From: Paraburkholderia atlantica
GTDB lineage: Bacteria > Pseudomonadota > Gammaproteobacteria > Burkholderiales > Burkholderiaceae
Reading direction: 5' to 3'
Assembly: GCF_009362785.1 (NCBI RefSeq)
Contig: NZ_WHNQ01000016.1
Coordinates: 62,001-126,000, forward strand
DNA length: 64,000 bases
Shown here: piece by piece, positions 32,475-41,179 of the stretch
How positions within the stretch are numbered: the stretch's first letter is position 1
Layout: each line of letters begins with the position of its first letter
Notes under the pieces: model-generated
What the model was told of the DNA's origin: nothing
The model's input: the letters and a program-made list of their open reading frames with translations, nothing else
The model's database searches: none
Position numbers and translations under genes: made by a program

Positions 32475-32805
32475 ATCGATCCGCACTCTTCACAGATCGG
32501 GCGCCAGGAGAGCATGAAGGACACGGCGCGCGTGCTGGGCCGCATGTACGACGCGATCGAATATAGCGGCTTCAGTCAGGAGATCGTCGAAGAGCTGGCT
32601 AGATTCGAGGGCGTGCCCGTGTTCAACGGCCTGACCGACGAATACCACCCCACGCAGATGCTCGCCGACGTGCTCACCATGCGCGAGCATTCCGACAAGC
32701 CGCTCAGGCAGATCAGCTACGCGTATCTCGGCGATGCCCGCAACAACATGGGCACTCGCTCTTGCTCGTGGGCGCCAAGCTCGGCATGGACGTGCGCATT
32801 GACTC
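32475..32805 (+). pseudogene. Fragment of a catabolic ornithine carbamoyltransferase gene (arcB)
   Basis: From ATC GAT CCG at 32475 the frame encodes IDPHSSQIGRQESMKDTARV and on to LGDARNNMG, closely matching the middle of the intact arcB at 48946-49956 (about residues 77-185). One base is missing just after NNMG relative to the intact gene; the homologous DNA (CTCGGCATGGACGTGCGCATT) goes on in another frame and stops near 32803. Both ends are gone, including the STRTR carbamoyl-phosphate site, so it cannot be active. It is not a recent copy, since many codons differ. Confidence 0.88.
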
Positions 32806-33064
32806 TTGAGAAGCGGGATTGGGCCATTTGACCTTGCGAGGCGAATGCGCGCTTCGGGTCGGGAGAGGCGAACTCGAACTCCGATGTCTGAGAAATAGTT
32901 CGAGGAGGTGGCTAACGTGGCGGTGTCCACATCAACCTGTATTGGCGACGTTATCGCAAATATGTATCAGCGGCGCTTTAAGCGAGACCAGGAATCGAGG
33001 TAGTCGGTGTTGGAATATTCCTGATGACAGGAGGTCGCTCTGTGAGCACGTAGGAGTAAGGTTG

Positions 33065-33712
33065 CTACAGGTCGGTTCCGTCGTCGAACAGCTTATGGCG
33101 GATCGCATAGCGAACCAGCCCGTTCTCGTTCGGCATCTGCATTTTTTCGAGGATGCGCGTCTTGTGTGTGCTGATCGTCTTAACGCTGACGCAGAGTTCG
33201 TTGGCGATCTCGCTGATGCTCTGGCCTTCGACGAGGCGCCGGAACACGTCAAATTCGCGATCGGACAACCGCTGGTGCGGCAGCGTGTCGACAGGCTCGT
33301 TCAGATTCTGCGCGAAGCGTTCGGCCATCGCGAGACTCACATAGACGCCCCCTGACGCAGCTTTCGTCACCGCGCCGACCAGTTCCGCGCTCGCGCTTTC
33401 CTTGGTCACATAGCCGGACGCGCCCGCCTTGAACGCGCGCACCGCGTATTGCTGCTCGGCGTGCATCGTCAGTACCAGAATCCGCAGATCGGGTTTTTCC
33501 TCCTTGATCTGCTTGATCAGTTCGATGCCATTGCGCCCGGGCATCGACAGATCGAGCACGAGCACGTGCGCATGCGTCGCGCGGATCAGCGCGATCGTCG
33601 TGGCGCTGTCGCACGCTTCGCCGGCTACTTCAAAGCCGTTTGCCTGCTGGAGGATATGGCGCAGCCCCTCGCGCACGAGCGTGTGGTCGTCGGCTAGCAA
33701 CACTTTGATCAT
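33065..33712 (-). CDS. NarL/FixJ-type response regulator
   Basis: The protein has 215 aa. The receiver domain (1-120) has the acidic pair DD8-9, the phosphorylated D54 (VLVLDLSMPG), the T in VLTMHA near 82 and K near 104 (GYVTKESA). A LuxR-type helix-turn-helix follows (about 145-205), with LSDREFDVFRRLVEGQSISEIA and VKTISTHKTRILEKM, read in two parts. It binds DNA when phosphorylated. No histidine kinase is adjacent, so its sensor is elsewhere or it takes phosphate from an orphan kinase. It stands among stress genes and may control them in parallel with FNR. Confidence 0.9.
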   Translation of the reverse strand: MIKVLLADDHTLVREGLRHILQQANGFEVAGEACDSATTIALIRATHAHVLVLDLSMPGRNGIELIKQIKEEKPDLRILVLTMHAEQQYAVRAFKAGASGYVTKESASAELVGAVTKAASGGVYVSLAMAERFAQNLNEPVDTLPHQRLSDREFDVFRRLVEGQSISEIANELCVSVKTISTHKTRILEKMQMPNENGLVRYAIRHKLFDDGTDL

Positions 33713-34041
33713 GAGGCGATCTCTTTCTGTTGCATCGATTGCAAGGGAAACATATCCGCCGTTGCCTTCGACTGTCTACCGATTGGGAACACGACTATTA
33801 TCCGCCTTCCACAGCAAGCAGTACGCGCCATTTGTGCACGGCGTCGGTCCAAGCGTGCTCGCCATCGCAGGGCGCGCAGTGTTATTCAGCGTCTCCTGAA
33901 GGACGTGGCCTCGCGCCATCGCCCCATGCCGTGAATAATCCGTAGTAAGCGGTTCGCGGGGACGGCGCCCGCATTGGCCCGGTTGCCCTTTATCCTCCAC
34001 ACCTGCGCCGTCCCGCAGCGCTCATTTAGCTCAGGCGCCGC
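33713..34041. other. Intergenic region upstream of the response regulator
   Basis: These 329 bases should carry the response-regulator promoter. No FNR-type box, clear -35/-10 pair or hairpin was recognised. The end of the universal stress protein gene lies at 34042. Confidence 0.35.
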
Positions 34042-34869
34042 TCAATGCGCCATCAACACCGGCACCGTCATCGATTCGAGCATCGTCCGCGTGACGCCGC
34101 CCCACACGCGTTCACGCGCACGCGAATGGCCATACGCACCCATCACCAGCAGATCGGCGTGCAGGTCCGAGACCCGGTTGAGCAGCGTCGCGCCCGTGCC
34201 CGCGACGCCAAGGCGCGGCGTCGTCGAGAACGACGCGCGCACGCCGTGCGCTTCGAGCCATGCTGCGACGTCGATCGCGCTGGGTCCGCTTTCACGGTCA
34301 TGCGTGGGCCCGACGACGTCGACGCTGACAAAGCGCGCGCGTTGAAGTAGCGGCATCGCGTCGGCGATCGCTCGTGAGGCTTCGCGGCTGCCGTCCCACG
34401 CGATCAACACGTTCTCGCCAAGCGTCGGCACCGCACCCGCGTGCGGGATCACGAGCGCGGGTCGCCCCGCGCCCAGCACGACCTCGCCGACGAAATGCCG
34501 ATCGACGTAAGTCGCGGGATCGTGCGGGTCGGGTTGGCCGAGCACCAGCAGGTCGGCGTGCCGCGCATGAAGTGTGGTCACATCGACCGGCGAGCCATCC
34601 GGCGTGCGCCATTCCGCTGTGCGGCCGGCGCGCTCGGCCGCGGCTAGAAATGCCTGCTGAGCCGTCTCACGGCGATCGGCCGACAGTGCGGCGAGCTGGG
34701 CGACGAAACCATCGTCGTTGCCGAACAGCGGTTTCGCGAAGTCCTCGCACACGACATACAAACCGATCAGGTGTGCGTCCCAACGCTGCGCAAGATCGAG
34801 CGCGAGCGCGACGCGCGCGTCGCAGCGACGGCTGTCGTCGATATGAACGAGCAGGGTCTTGTAGCTCAT
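34042..34869 (-). CDS. Tandem-domain universal stress protein (UspA family)
   Basis: The protein has 275 aa: two Usp domains in a row, about 1-145 and 150-275. The second ends with the ATP-binding signature GAYGHSRARERVWGGVTRTML (G-x2-G-x9-G-[ST]); the first has a degenerate version (LVLGQPDPHD). Such proteins support survival under oxygen or nutrient limitation. The start overlaps the stop of the single-domain Usp gene upstream by four bases, so the two are one operon. It resembles the third Usp at 35393 in layout, suggesting duplication. Confidence 0.9.
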   Translation of the reverse strand: MSYKTLLVHIDDSRRCDARVALALDLAQRWDAHLIGLYVVCEDFAKPLFGNDDGFVAQLAALSADRRETAQQAFLAAAERAGRTAEWRTPDGSPVDVTTLHARHADLLVLGQPDPHDPATYVDRHFVGEVVLGAGRPALVIPHAGAVPTLGENVLIAWDGSREASRAIADAMPLLQRARFVSVDVVGPTHDRESGPSAIDVAAWLEAHGVRASFSTTPRLGVAGTGATLLNRVSDLHADLLVMGAYGHSRARERVWGGVTRTMLESMTVPVLMAH

Positions 34870-35369
34870 GTCAGCTCCTTTTCGGCGGACGCGGTGACGG
34901 ACTGATCGTCGGGTTCAACGACCGCACGGGCCTGAATCAACAGGACCGGGCAGCGGGCGCTGCGCAGCACGCGCTCGGCGACGCTGCCGAGCATGACGCG
35001 CCGAAAGCCGCGGCGGCCGTGCGTGCCCATCACGATGGCATCGGCGTTCCACTCGAGCGCCGCCGCGACGATGCGCTTCGCGACGTCTTCGCCGCGGATC
35101 GAGGCTTCCACGGTGCGTGGCGTGCCCTTGACGCCGTGCGCTGCCAGCCTGCTCTTCGCGTCGGTCGCGATCCGCTGGCCTTCTTCGATGAAGGCGTCCT
35201 CGATCACGGACGGATCGAAACCGGGCGTTTCGTACGCCATGATGGGCATATCGATCACATACAGCGGCATCAGTTCGGCGTCGGACTCGGCGGCGAGGGT
35301 CAATGCGGCATCGAAGGCTCGAGAGGCGGTATCGCTGCCGTCGAGCGCGACCAGTAGGCGGTGAAACAT
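34866..35369 (-). CDS. Single-domain universal stress protein
   Basis: The protein has 167 aa: one UspA domain with LVALDGSDTASRAFDAAL at the start and the ATP-binding motif MGTHGRRGFRRVMLGSVAERVL near 117-138 (in two parts). The C-terminal 20 residues are a charged tail. ATP-binding Usp proteins form homo- or heterodimers; the coupled tandem Usp downstream is a possible partner. The gene lies 23 bases after the third Usp, so three Usp genes form one minus-strand unit reading from 36232. Confidence 0.9.
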   Translation of the reverse strand: MFHRLLVALDGSDTASRAFDAALTLAAESDAELMPLYVIDMPIMAYETPGFDPSVIEDAFIEEGQRIATDAKSRLAAHGVKGTPRTVEASIRGEDVAKRIVAAALEWNADAIVMGTHGRRGFRRVMLGSVAERVLRSARCPVLLIQARAVVEPDDQSVTASAEKELT

Positions 35370-35392
35370 AATGGTCTCCAGAAGCGCGATCT

Positions 35393-36232
35393 TCAGTGCG
35401 ACAACAGCACTGGCACGGTCATCGACTCGAGCATCGTGCGCGTTGTGCCTCCCAGCACGACCTCGTGCAGGCGGGAGTGTGCGTACGCGCCCATCACGAT
35501 GAGGTCGCAGCCGAGCTCCGACGCCTGCGACAGCAAAGCATCGCCGACCGGCGTGTCGTTTTCGATGGTCAGCTCTCGCACGTCGATCTTCACGCCGTGA
35601 CGCGCAATGGTCAGCCCGATGTTCGCGCCGGGAATCCGATCGCGCGGCGGTTGATCGCTGGGCGAATGGACCGTCAGCAGCGACACCTTCGCGGCATGCG
35701 TGAGGAAAGGCAGCGCGTCGTGGATCGCGCGGGTGGCTTCACGGCTGCCGTCCCACGCGATCAGCACGTGCCGACCCGGCGGCGTGACGCGCCCGCTCGA
35801 CGGCACCAGCAATACCGGCCGTCCCGTCGACAGCACGACGTGCTCGACGAACTGTTCTGCGACGAACGCCTCGGGGTCGACCGGATCAGTCTGTCCGAGT
35901 ACGATCAGGTCGGCGAGACGGGCGTATGGCGGCACAATGTCGTTCGCATAGCCGTCTGCGGTGATCCACTGACCTTCGACCTTTGCGCGCGCGAGCTCGG
36001 CATGAAAGAGCCGCTCGAGCGAGCCAGCCCTTTCGTGGCGCTGGCGCTCGTGCTCCGCGTAGTACTCGGCAGTGCCGGCCATGACGAAGAACGCGTGGCG
36101 CGGTGGCACATAGGTCGAAAACAGACCGATCAGCCGCGCGTGAAACCGGTGTGCCAGCTGCAATGCGATCTCGAGACGCGGATGCGCGCGAACGCTCGTG
36201 TCGAGGTGAACGAGAATGCTTTTGTAGCTCAT
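35393..36232 (-). CDS. Tandem-domain universal stress protein
   Basis: The protein has 279 aa from the ATG at 36232 with GGGAG eight bases upstream; a TTG six bases earlier is less likely. It has two Usp domains like the protein at 34042, with the signature GAYAHSRLHEVVLGGTTRTML at the end of the second. The first domain has an inserted loop (PPRHAFFVMAGTAEYYAEHE). It is the first gene of the three-Usp operon. Two FNR-type boxes lie 83 and 119 bases upstream, in the region shared with a divergent flavodoxin gene. Confidence 0.9.
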   Translation of the reverse strand: MSYKSILVHLDTSVRAHPRLEIALQLAHRFHARLIGLFSTYVPPRHAFFVMAGTAEYYAEHERQRHERAGSLERLFHAELARAKVEGQWITADGYANDIVPPYARLADLIVLGQTDPVDPEAFVAEQFVEHVVLSTGRPVLLVPSSGRVTPPGRHVLIAWDGSREATRAIHDALPFLTHAAKVSLLTVHSPSDQPPRDRIPGANIGLTIARHGVKIDVRELTIENDTPVGDALLSQASELGCDLIVMGAYAHSRLHEVVLGGTTRTMLESMTVPVLLSH

Positions 36233-36314
36233 CGTCAAGGCTCCCTGACAGACCGTGTGGAAACGGGCGCAACCCGTGGTGATATTTAGTCTATGGTCCA
36301 GCCCGGCGCGACTG

Positions 36315-36328
36315 TTGACTCAGATCAA
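36315..36328. promoter_or_regulatory. FNR/Anr-like box
   Basis: TTGACTCAGATCAA, one base off consensus, in the divergent usp/flavodoxin promoter region. Confidence 0.6.
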
Positions 36329-36350
36329 GCACGCGGATGCCGCACGCCAG

Positions 36351-36364
36351 TTGACGTGGGTCAA
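36351..36364. promoter_or_regulatory. FNR/Anr-like box
   Basis: TTGACGTGGGTCAA, a symmetrical TTGAC-N4-GTCAA site, the second in the same divergent region. Confidence 0.5.
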
Positions 36365-36513
36365 TCGCTGCCGGCCGAGCTCAATTACTCTGACACCACC
36401 GCCCGCAAGTCGAATCTTGATCGAGCGTCATCGCATCGCGAGCCGGCACGTTCGCAGCGCATGACGCTCAATTGGCGGATGAGGTGCCCAATGTCCGCTG
36501 TCGGAGAAAGCAT

Positions 36514-37041
36514 ATGTCCGAGCGTTGCAGGATTCTCATCGTCTATTACTCGCGAACCGGCACAACGCGGCGTGATGCCGAGCTGCTCGCGTCCGGGCTG
36601 GACGCCGACATCGAACCGATCCGCGAACGCGGCGGTCCGCAGCCGCGTAACGGTGCACGCGGTTTCGTCAGATCGTTGATGGATGCGCTGTGTCATCGAC
36701 ACGCCGAGGTCATGCCGGCGTTGCTCGACGTCGCAGCGTATGACCTCGTCGTCGTTGGCGCGCCCGTCTGGGCACGCGGCGCGTGCGCGCCAGCTCGGGC
36801 GTGGCTGGAATTGCACGGCCCGCAGGTTCGCCGGCTCGCGCTGTTTTGCTGCGAGGGCGCGTTCGGCGGCAAAGAGGCGCTGAAGCAGATGTCTGAGGCG
36901 GCGGGCAAGGTGCCGCTTGCGACCTGCGTGTTTACCGGCAGCGACCTGTATCGATGCAAAGACGGCGTCAAGCGCGACGCGTTCGCGCAGAAGATCAGAT
37001 CGAGAATGGCGGCGCGCCGCGAGATGGAGTGGCTGGTGTAG
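36514..37041 (+). CDS. Flavodoxin-like protein
   Basis: The protein has 175 aa from the ATG at 36514 with a GGAGAAAG site. It begins with the FMN phosphate loop ILIVYYSRTGTTRRDAE (about 6-22), followed by VVVGAPVWARGACAPARAW near 88 and LFCCEGAFGGKEALKQM near 118. These are flavodoxin/WrbA-type elements, slightly diverged. Flavodoxins carry electrons or reduce quinones at low potential, useful in oxygen-poor cells. It is divergent from the Usp operon across a region with two FNR-like boxes. Confidence 0.8.
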   Translation: MSERCRILIVYYSRTGTTRRDAELLASGLDADIEPIRERGGPQPRNGARGFVRSLMDALCHRHAEVMPALLDVAAYDLVVVGAPVWARGACAPARAWLELHGPQVRRLALFCCEGAFGGKEALKQMSEAAGKVPLATCVFTGSDLYRCKDGVKRDAFAQKIRSRMAARREMEWLV

Positions 37042-37049
37042 CACGGAGT

Positions 37050-37688
37050 TCAGGCTCGCGGTCGAAAGCGTTGCGACTCGACGCGCAGCGACCCGCGCAA
37101 CGCGTCGAAGTCGGTGCGCGGATGACGATGCACAGGCGTTCCGTCCGGAGCCGCGAAAGCGGGCCTATCCTGGGTGGGATGAAGCATGTCCGCGAGGGCG
37201 AACGGAAAACGGTGACGCGCTGCGTTGTAGCGCCGGGCCGCTTCATCGTAGCGCTCGCGCGCGAAGGCGATCCGCCCCGCGGACGAGGCGAGCCGCGACT
37301 GCAGCGCGCGGAACGCCGGGCTCGCTTTCAGACGGCGGATGCCCTCGCATGCGATCAGCAGTTGCGAGAACGCGTCGGTCAGATCGCGTTGCGCGACATC
37401 GAAGCGTTCGAACGAAGCGGGCGAGTCGAGCAGGGCTGACGACGCATGCAGATCCGCGACCGCCGTGCGCGACCTACCTATCTGCGCGAGCGCCGGCGCA
37501 TCCGGCGACAGATGCTTGCGCGCGAGCAAGACGGCTTGCTCCGTCAGTTCGAGTCGTTCGTTGTAGAGATCCAGCACGTCGGCAAAGGCCACAGCGACTT
37601 CGCGATCGGCAGCCGGCACCATGTCGCCCCCGCATCCTGACATGCAGAGCAGCGCGAACAGAATCGAAACGATCAGGGCGGGTCTCAA
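37050..37688 (-). CDS. LemA-like lipoprotein
   Basis: The protein has 212 aa with a lipoprotein signal MRPALIVSILFALLCMSGC (lipidated Cys19). The helical body resembles LemA: VLDLYNERLELTEQAVLLAR, a central helix pair, IAFARERYDEAARRYNAARH and RFPFALADML, then a proline-containing tail. LemA family members are envelope helical bundles of unclear role. It converges on the flavodoxin gene with nine bases between. Its promoter lies in the region with two FNR-like boxes shared with the lipoprotein gene at 38010. Confidence 0.65.
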   Translation of the reverse strand: MRPALIVSILFALLCMSGCGGDMVPAADREVAVAFADVLDLYNERLELTEQAVLLARKHLSPDAPALAQIGRSRTAVADLHASSALLDSPASFERFDVAQRDLTDAFSQLLIACEGIRRLKASPAFRALQSRLASSAGRIAFARERYDEAARRYNAARHRFPFALADMLHPTQDRPAFAAPDGTPVHRHPRTDFDALRGSLRVESQRFRPRA

Positions 37689-37765
37689 GGTCGTCCTCGC
37701 CGGGTAGTGTGGATGTGGCCGGGGCCGTATTCATCGCAAGCGTAGACGCGTGGTAGTGGCATCGC

Positions 37766-37779
37766 TTGATCGCCGTCAA
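37766..37779. promoter_or_regulatory. FNR/Anr-like box
   Basis: TTGATCGCCGTCAA, one base off consensus, 78 bases upstream of the LemA-like start. Confidence 0.55.
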
Positions 37780-37787
37780 TGGCATGT

Positions 37788-37801
37788 TTGATCAGGATCA
37801 G
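37788..37801. promoter_or_regulatory. FNR/Anr-like box
   Basis: TTGATCAGGATCAG, last base off consensus. It partners the site at 37766 and could serve the plus-strand lipoprotein gene. Confidence 0.5.
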
Positions 37802-38009
37802 TCTTCATGCGCGACGACCCGCTATGTTTGGAGACACCCGGGAAGCGATCGTCACGGGACGCGACGCGGTCGTCGATGTCGAGTTCGCTGCACACGAGTT
37901 GCGGTTGGCCGGGTTCAGACGCGACAAAGACTGGAAACCCGATGAGCAGCAAACTCAGAGAGATCGATAAATGCATTGGTTCGGCGGCCACACCGACACC
38001 GGCGCGGTC

Positions 38010-38462
38010 ATGAAGCGCGCCGCGTGCTGGATCTTGGTGTCGATCCTATGTCTGGTGCTCGTTGCCGGATGCGCGAGCACCGCGCGCGAGGCGGCCTTCC
38101 GCCGCGAGGAAGTCGCGCTGTTCGAGGCGCGTCAACAGGCCTCTGTGCGTTGCGAACCGACGGTCGATTGCGAGTCGGCATGGGTACGCACGCGCGCGTT
38201 CGTCGCCACGCATTCCGCGAGCCGCATCGTCCGCGCTGACGATACGCTGATCGAAACCGCGTTGCCTCATTCGTTCGGCTTCGTGTATCTCGCGGCGCTG
38301 AAGGGACGGCTCGACGAAGATCACGCGCTGATTCAGCTGAAAGCGATGTGCCGCGGCATGTACCGCATCGACGGCAACGCGAGCGTGATGTATTGGACCT
38401 GTGCGAACGCGATCGTCGCGGTCGAGGACCAGTTTCGCGCGTTTATGAGCGAAGCGAAATGA
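38010..38462 (+). CDS. Small lipoprotein of unknown function
   Basis: The protein has 150 aa from the ATG at 38010; a start at 37971 would add 13 residues before the signal. The signal MKRAACWILVSILCLVLVAGC has a good lipobox (LVAGC). The mature part is helical with four further cysteines (RCEPTVDC, MCRGM, WTCAN), which may form disulphides. No family was recognised. It is a periplasmic membrane-anchored protein, divergent from the LemA-like gene. Confidence 0.6.
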   Translation: MKRAACWILVSILCLVLVAGCASTAREAAFRREEVALFEARQQASVRCEPTVDCESAWVRTRAFVATHSASRIVRADDTLIETALPHSFGFVYLAALKGRLDEDHALIQLKAMCRGMYRIDGNASVMYWTCANAIVAVEDQFRAFMSEAK

Positions 38463-38545
38463 CGAAATTCAACGAGATCGAATGCGTATCAGCTGCACGG
38501 GATCACTCCGCCGAATCAGTCCACAAAGCGCGTGACCACACAACG

Positions 38546-38559
38546 TTGACCTGCATCAA
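38546..38559. promoter_or_regulatory. FNR/Anr-like box
   Basis: TTGACCTGCATCAA, one base off consensus, 79 bases before the DUF2252 start. Confidence 0.6.
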
Positions 38560-38638
38560 ATTCGTGGCCGGTCATATGCGTATCTTGAGCTTGAGGTCCC
38601 AGCGGTATAAGGGCGCATCGCGTCTTTCCGGAGAGATC

Positions 38639-40060
38639 ATGGATAAAGCCGTGTCACGCAAATCAGCAAACGGAAAACGCGCACCGGCGGCTGGGTATCT
38701 AACGCCGGAACAGAGGTCCGCGCAAGGCCGGGCGATACGCGATTCGATTTCCCGATCGTCCCAGGCCGGCTGGAAATCACCTGAGCAACGCAGGGATCCA
38801 GTCGAGCTGCTGGAGATCTCCAATGAGGGCCGCCTGCCGAACTTGATCCCGCTTCGCTTCGGTCGAATGGCGGCATCGCCGTTTGCGTTCTATCGTGGTG
38901 CAGCCGCCGTGATGGCGGCGGATCTGGCGACGACGCCCACCAGCGGTCTGCGCGTGCAGGCATGTGGCGACGCACACCTGATGAACTTCGGCGGCTTTGC
39001 GACGCCGGAGCGTAACGTCATCTTCGACATCAACGACCTGGACGAGACGCTGCCGGCCCCATTCGAATGGGATCTGAAACGGCTCGCGGGAAGCGTCGTG
39101 ATTGCGGCGGAGCATCTGGAATTGCCGCACAGCGAAACGGCGCGCATCGTCGTCGATCTCGTGCGCGAATACCGGGAGCGGATGCATGACTACGCGTTCA
39201 TGCGGGTTCTCGATGTCTGGTACGACAAAATCGATTTGCAAAAGTATCAGGATCGATCGGGCGATCCCGCCGTCGTCGAAGCCGCGCGCAAGCGGATCGA
39301 GCAGAGAATCGAAGTGGAGCGGCGCAAGACCGTTCCCGATCATCTGTATCCGAAGCTGGTCTCGGAGGAGGGCGCTCAGCCCCGGATCAAGGATGAGCCG
39401 CCGCTGATCTTTCATCCAACCGAAGAAATGGCTCCCGGTCTCGCGAAGGGGTATTCGGAAGCGATCGCGTCATACCGCGAGAGTCTCGCCGAACATGTGC
39501 GCGTCGTGTTCGAGCGGTTTCATTTCGTCGATATGGCAATCAAGGTGGTCGGGGTCGGCAGTGTCGGCACGATGTGCGGCGTCGGGTTGTTCATGGCGAG
39601 CGACAACGATCCGTTGTTCCTGCAGGTGAAGGAAGCCAAAGCGTCGGTGCTCGAGCCCTATGCTGGCAAGAGCCTACACCCTAATCACGGTCAGCGCGTG
39701 ATTGCCGGACAGCGCATTATGCAGTCCGCCAGCGATGTCTTTCTCGGCTGGACTCGTGGGCAGAACGGCCGCGATTTTTATGTCCGTCAGCTTCGCGACA
39801 TGAAAATTTCCGTGCTGATCGAAGCGCTCGATCCGGGCATGCTCCGGCAGTACGCGCGCATGTGCGCACACGCGCTGGCGCGCGCGCACGCGCGTTCCGG
39901 TGACGCGGCGATGATCGCCGGCTACATGGGCTCGGGACAGACCTTCGACGATGCAATCACCGAGTTCGCGACGGATTACAGCTCGCAGAACAGGCAGGAC
40001 TATCGCGATTTCGTTCGCGCGATTCGCGAGGGCCGCATACAGGCGACGACCCAGGAATAG
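38639..40060 (+). CDS. DUF2252 family protein (kinase-like fold)
   Basis: The protein has 473 aa from the ATG at 38639, with a CGGAGAG site. Family features are seen: MAASPFAFYRGAAAVMAADL, the aspartate-histidine block VQACGDAHLMNFGGFATPE, FDINDLDETLPAPFEWDLKR (in two parts) and FLGWTRG near the end. DUF2252 proteins are thought to have an aminoglycoside-phosphotransferase-like fold, but their substrate is unknown. It is preceded by an FNR-like box and followed by an exported protein and a SulP transporter on the same strand. Confidence 0.85.
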   Translation: MDKAVSRKSANGKRAPAAGYLTPEQRSAQGRAIRDSISRSSQAGWKSPEQRRDPVELLEISNEGRLPNLIPLRFGRMAASPFAFYRGAAAVMAADLATTPTSGLRVQACGDAHLMNFGGFATPERNVIFDINDLDETLPAPFEWDLKRLAGSVVIAAEHLELPHSETARIVVDLVREYRERMHDYAFMRVLDVWYDKIDLQKYQDRSGDPAVVEAARKRIEQRIEVERRKTVPDHLYPKLVSEEGAQPRIKDEPPLIFHPTEEMAPGLAKGYSEAIASYRESLAEHVRVVFERFHFVDMAIKVVGVGSVGTMCGVGLFMASDNDPLFLQVKEAKASVLEPYAGKSLHPNHGQRVIAGQRIMQSASDVFLGWTRGQNGRDFYVRQLRDMKISVLIEALDPGMLRQYARMCAHALARAHARSGDAAMIAGYMGSGQTFDDAITEFATDYSSQNRQDYRDFVRAIREGRIQATTQE

Positions 40061-40191
40061 ACGCCCCAGCGACGCATGCGTCACGCCGATTGGCGTTGGC
40101 GGCTCTGCGTCGTCGTTGAACGCGGTGCGGAAACAACTTTGCTCGCGAGTTGCGCGGGCTGGGTCGCCGTATCTTTTGTTGGAGAATCGAA

Positions 40192-41085
40192 GTGATCCGT
40201 AGATACTTCCGAGCCGCGCAGAGGAACGCGCTGCGGTTCTCAGGATCGCTTGCGCTGCTTGTTTCGCTGGCCGCGGGCGCGGCCATTCATCAGAATCTTG
40301 ATAATCCGTTGCCAGACGATGCGCCAACCGTGTTCGCTCCATCATGGTTGGGCGGCCCGGATCTAAGCGACGCGCTGGACCAATACGGAAGTGCGCGTGG
40401 CTCGGCGAAAGCGCGCATCGTTGCTGCATGGCTGCAGAAGGTCGAGAACGACCCAGTCATTGAACGGCGCATCCCCGGTGGCGTCCATGCGCTCGAACAG
40501 ATGTTTGTCGACGAGGGCAAACGTGAAGCGGTGATGTCGAGCGGGCTCGCGCGTTTGACACCTGAAGACCGGCTGACCTACCTGCAATTGTTCACCCACC
40601 TGCTCGACGAATTCGTTCCGGTCAACTGCTTTGGCCTCGTCGATATCAATGCTGCGATGAATCGGATCACGCTTGCCCAGATGTCGGACGCGGATGCGGA
40701 ACTCTATCTGCGGCTTGTTTATCAGGTTCTCGTGAGTAGTGCGTCTGGCGTGCCGGTGAGGTTGCCAACCCCGCAACAATATTCGGCGGCAGTCGACGTA
40801 CTGTCGAGCGAGATCGTCATTGAGCTGGATGCCGATCCAGTCAATCTCGACCGGTATCAGTCGTATTCGGCGCACCCGGAGTCGTCCACCCCGTCCGACG
40901 TGTGCTGGACCACGAGGGTGACGCTGCACGCGATCGAAAGAATGCCCGAGCCGGAACGGGACTTCATTCTGATGCCGGCCATCGTGAATACAGACGCGGC
41001 ATCACTCGCGAGCCCTGACGGGACAAATCCGGCCATGACGCCGCTTCCTTCGGGGGGCGGACGGGCAAGCCCGGCACTACCTTGA
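40192..41085 (+). CDS. Hypothetical membrane-anchored or exported protein
   Basis: The protein has 297 aa from a GTG at 40192 with GGAGAATCGAA directly upstream. An N-terminal hydrophobic helix (about 15-35, SGSLALLVSLAAGAAIHQ) is a signal anchor or signal peptide. The body is helical and acidic, with VFAPSWLGGPDLSDALDQYG and a TPEDRLTYLQLFTHLLDE helix. No family was recognised. The last 30 residues are Ser/Pro/Gly-rich. It lies between DUF2252 and SulP, 94 bases before the latter. Confidence 0.6.
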   Translation: MIRRYFRAAQRNALRFSGSLALLVSLAAGAAIHQNLDNPLPDDAPTVFAPSWLGGPDLSDALDQYGSARGSAKARIVAAWLQKVENDPVIERRIPGGVHALEQMFVDEGKREAVMSSGLARLTPEDRLTYLQLFTHLLDEFVPVNCFGLVDINAAMNRITLAQMSDADAELYLRLVYQVLVSSASGVPVRLPTPQQYSAAVDVLSSEIVIELDADPVNLDRYQSYSAHPESSTPSDVCWTTRVTLHAIERMPEPERDFILMPAIVNTDAASLASPDGTNPAMTPLPSGGGRASPALP

Positions 41086-41179
41086 AGACCTACGCACGGT
41101 GGCGTTGGATCCGCTCGATGTGAGATCGCCGCGGGCCTGGGGCCGATGTGTTTCACCACTGCCGAACAAGGAGAGGGCG

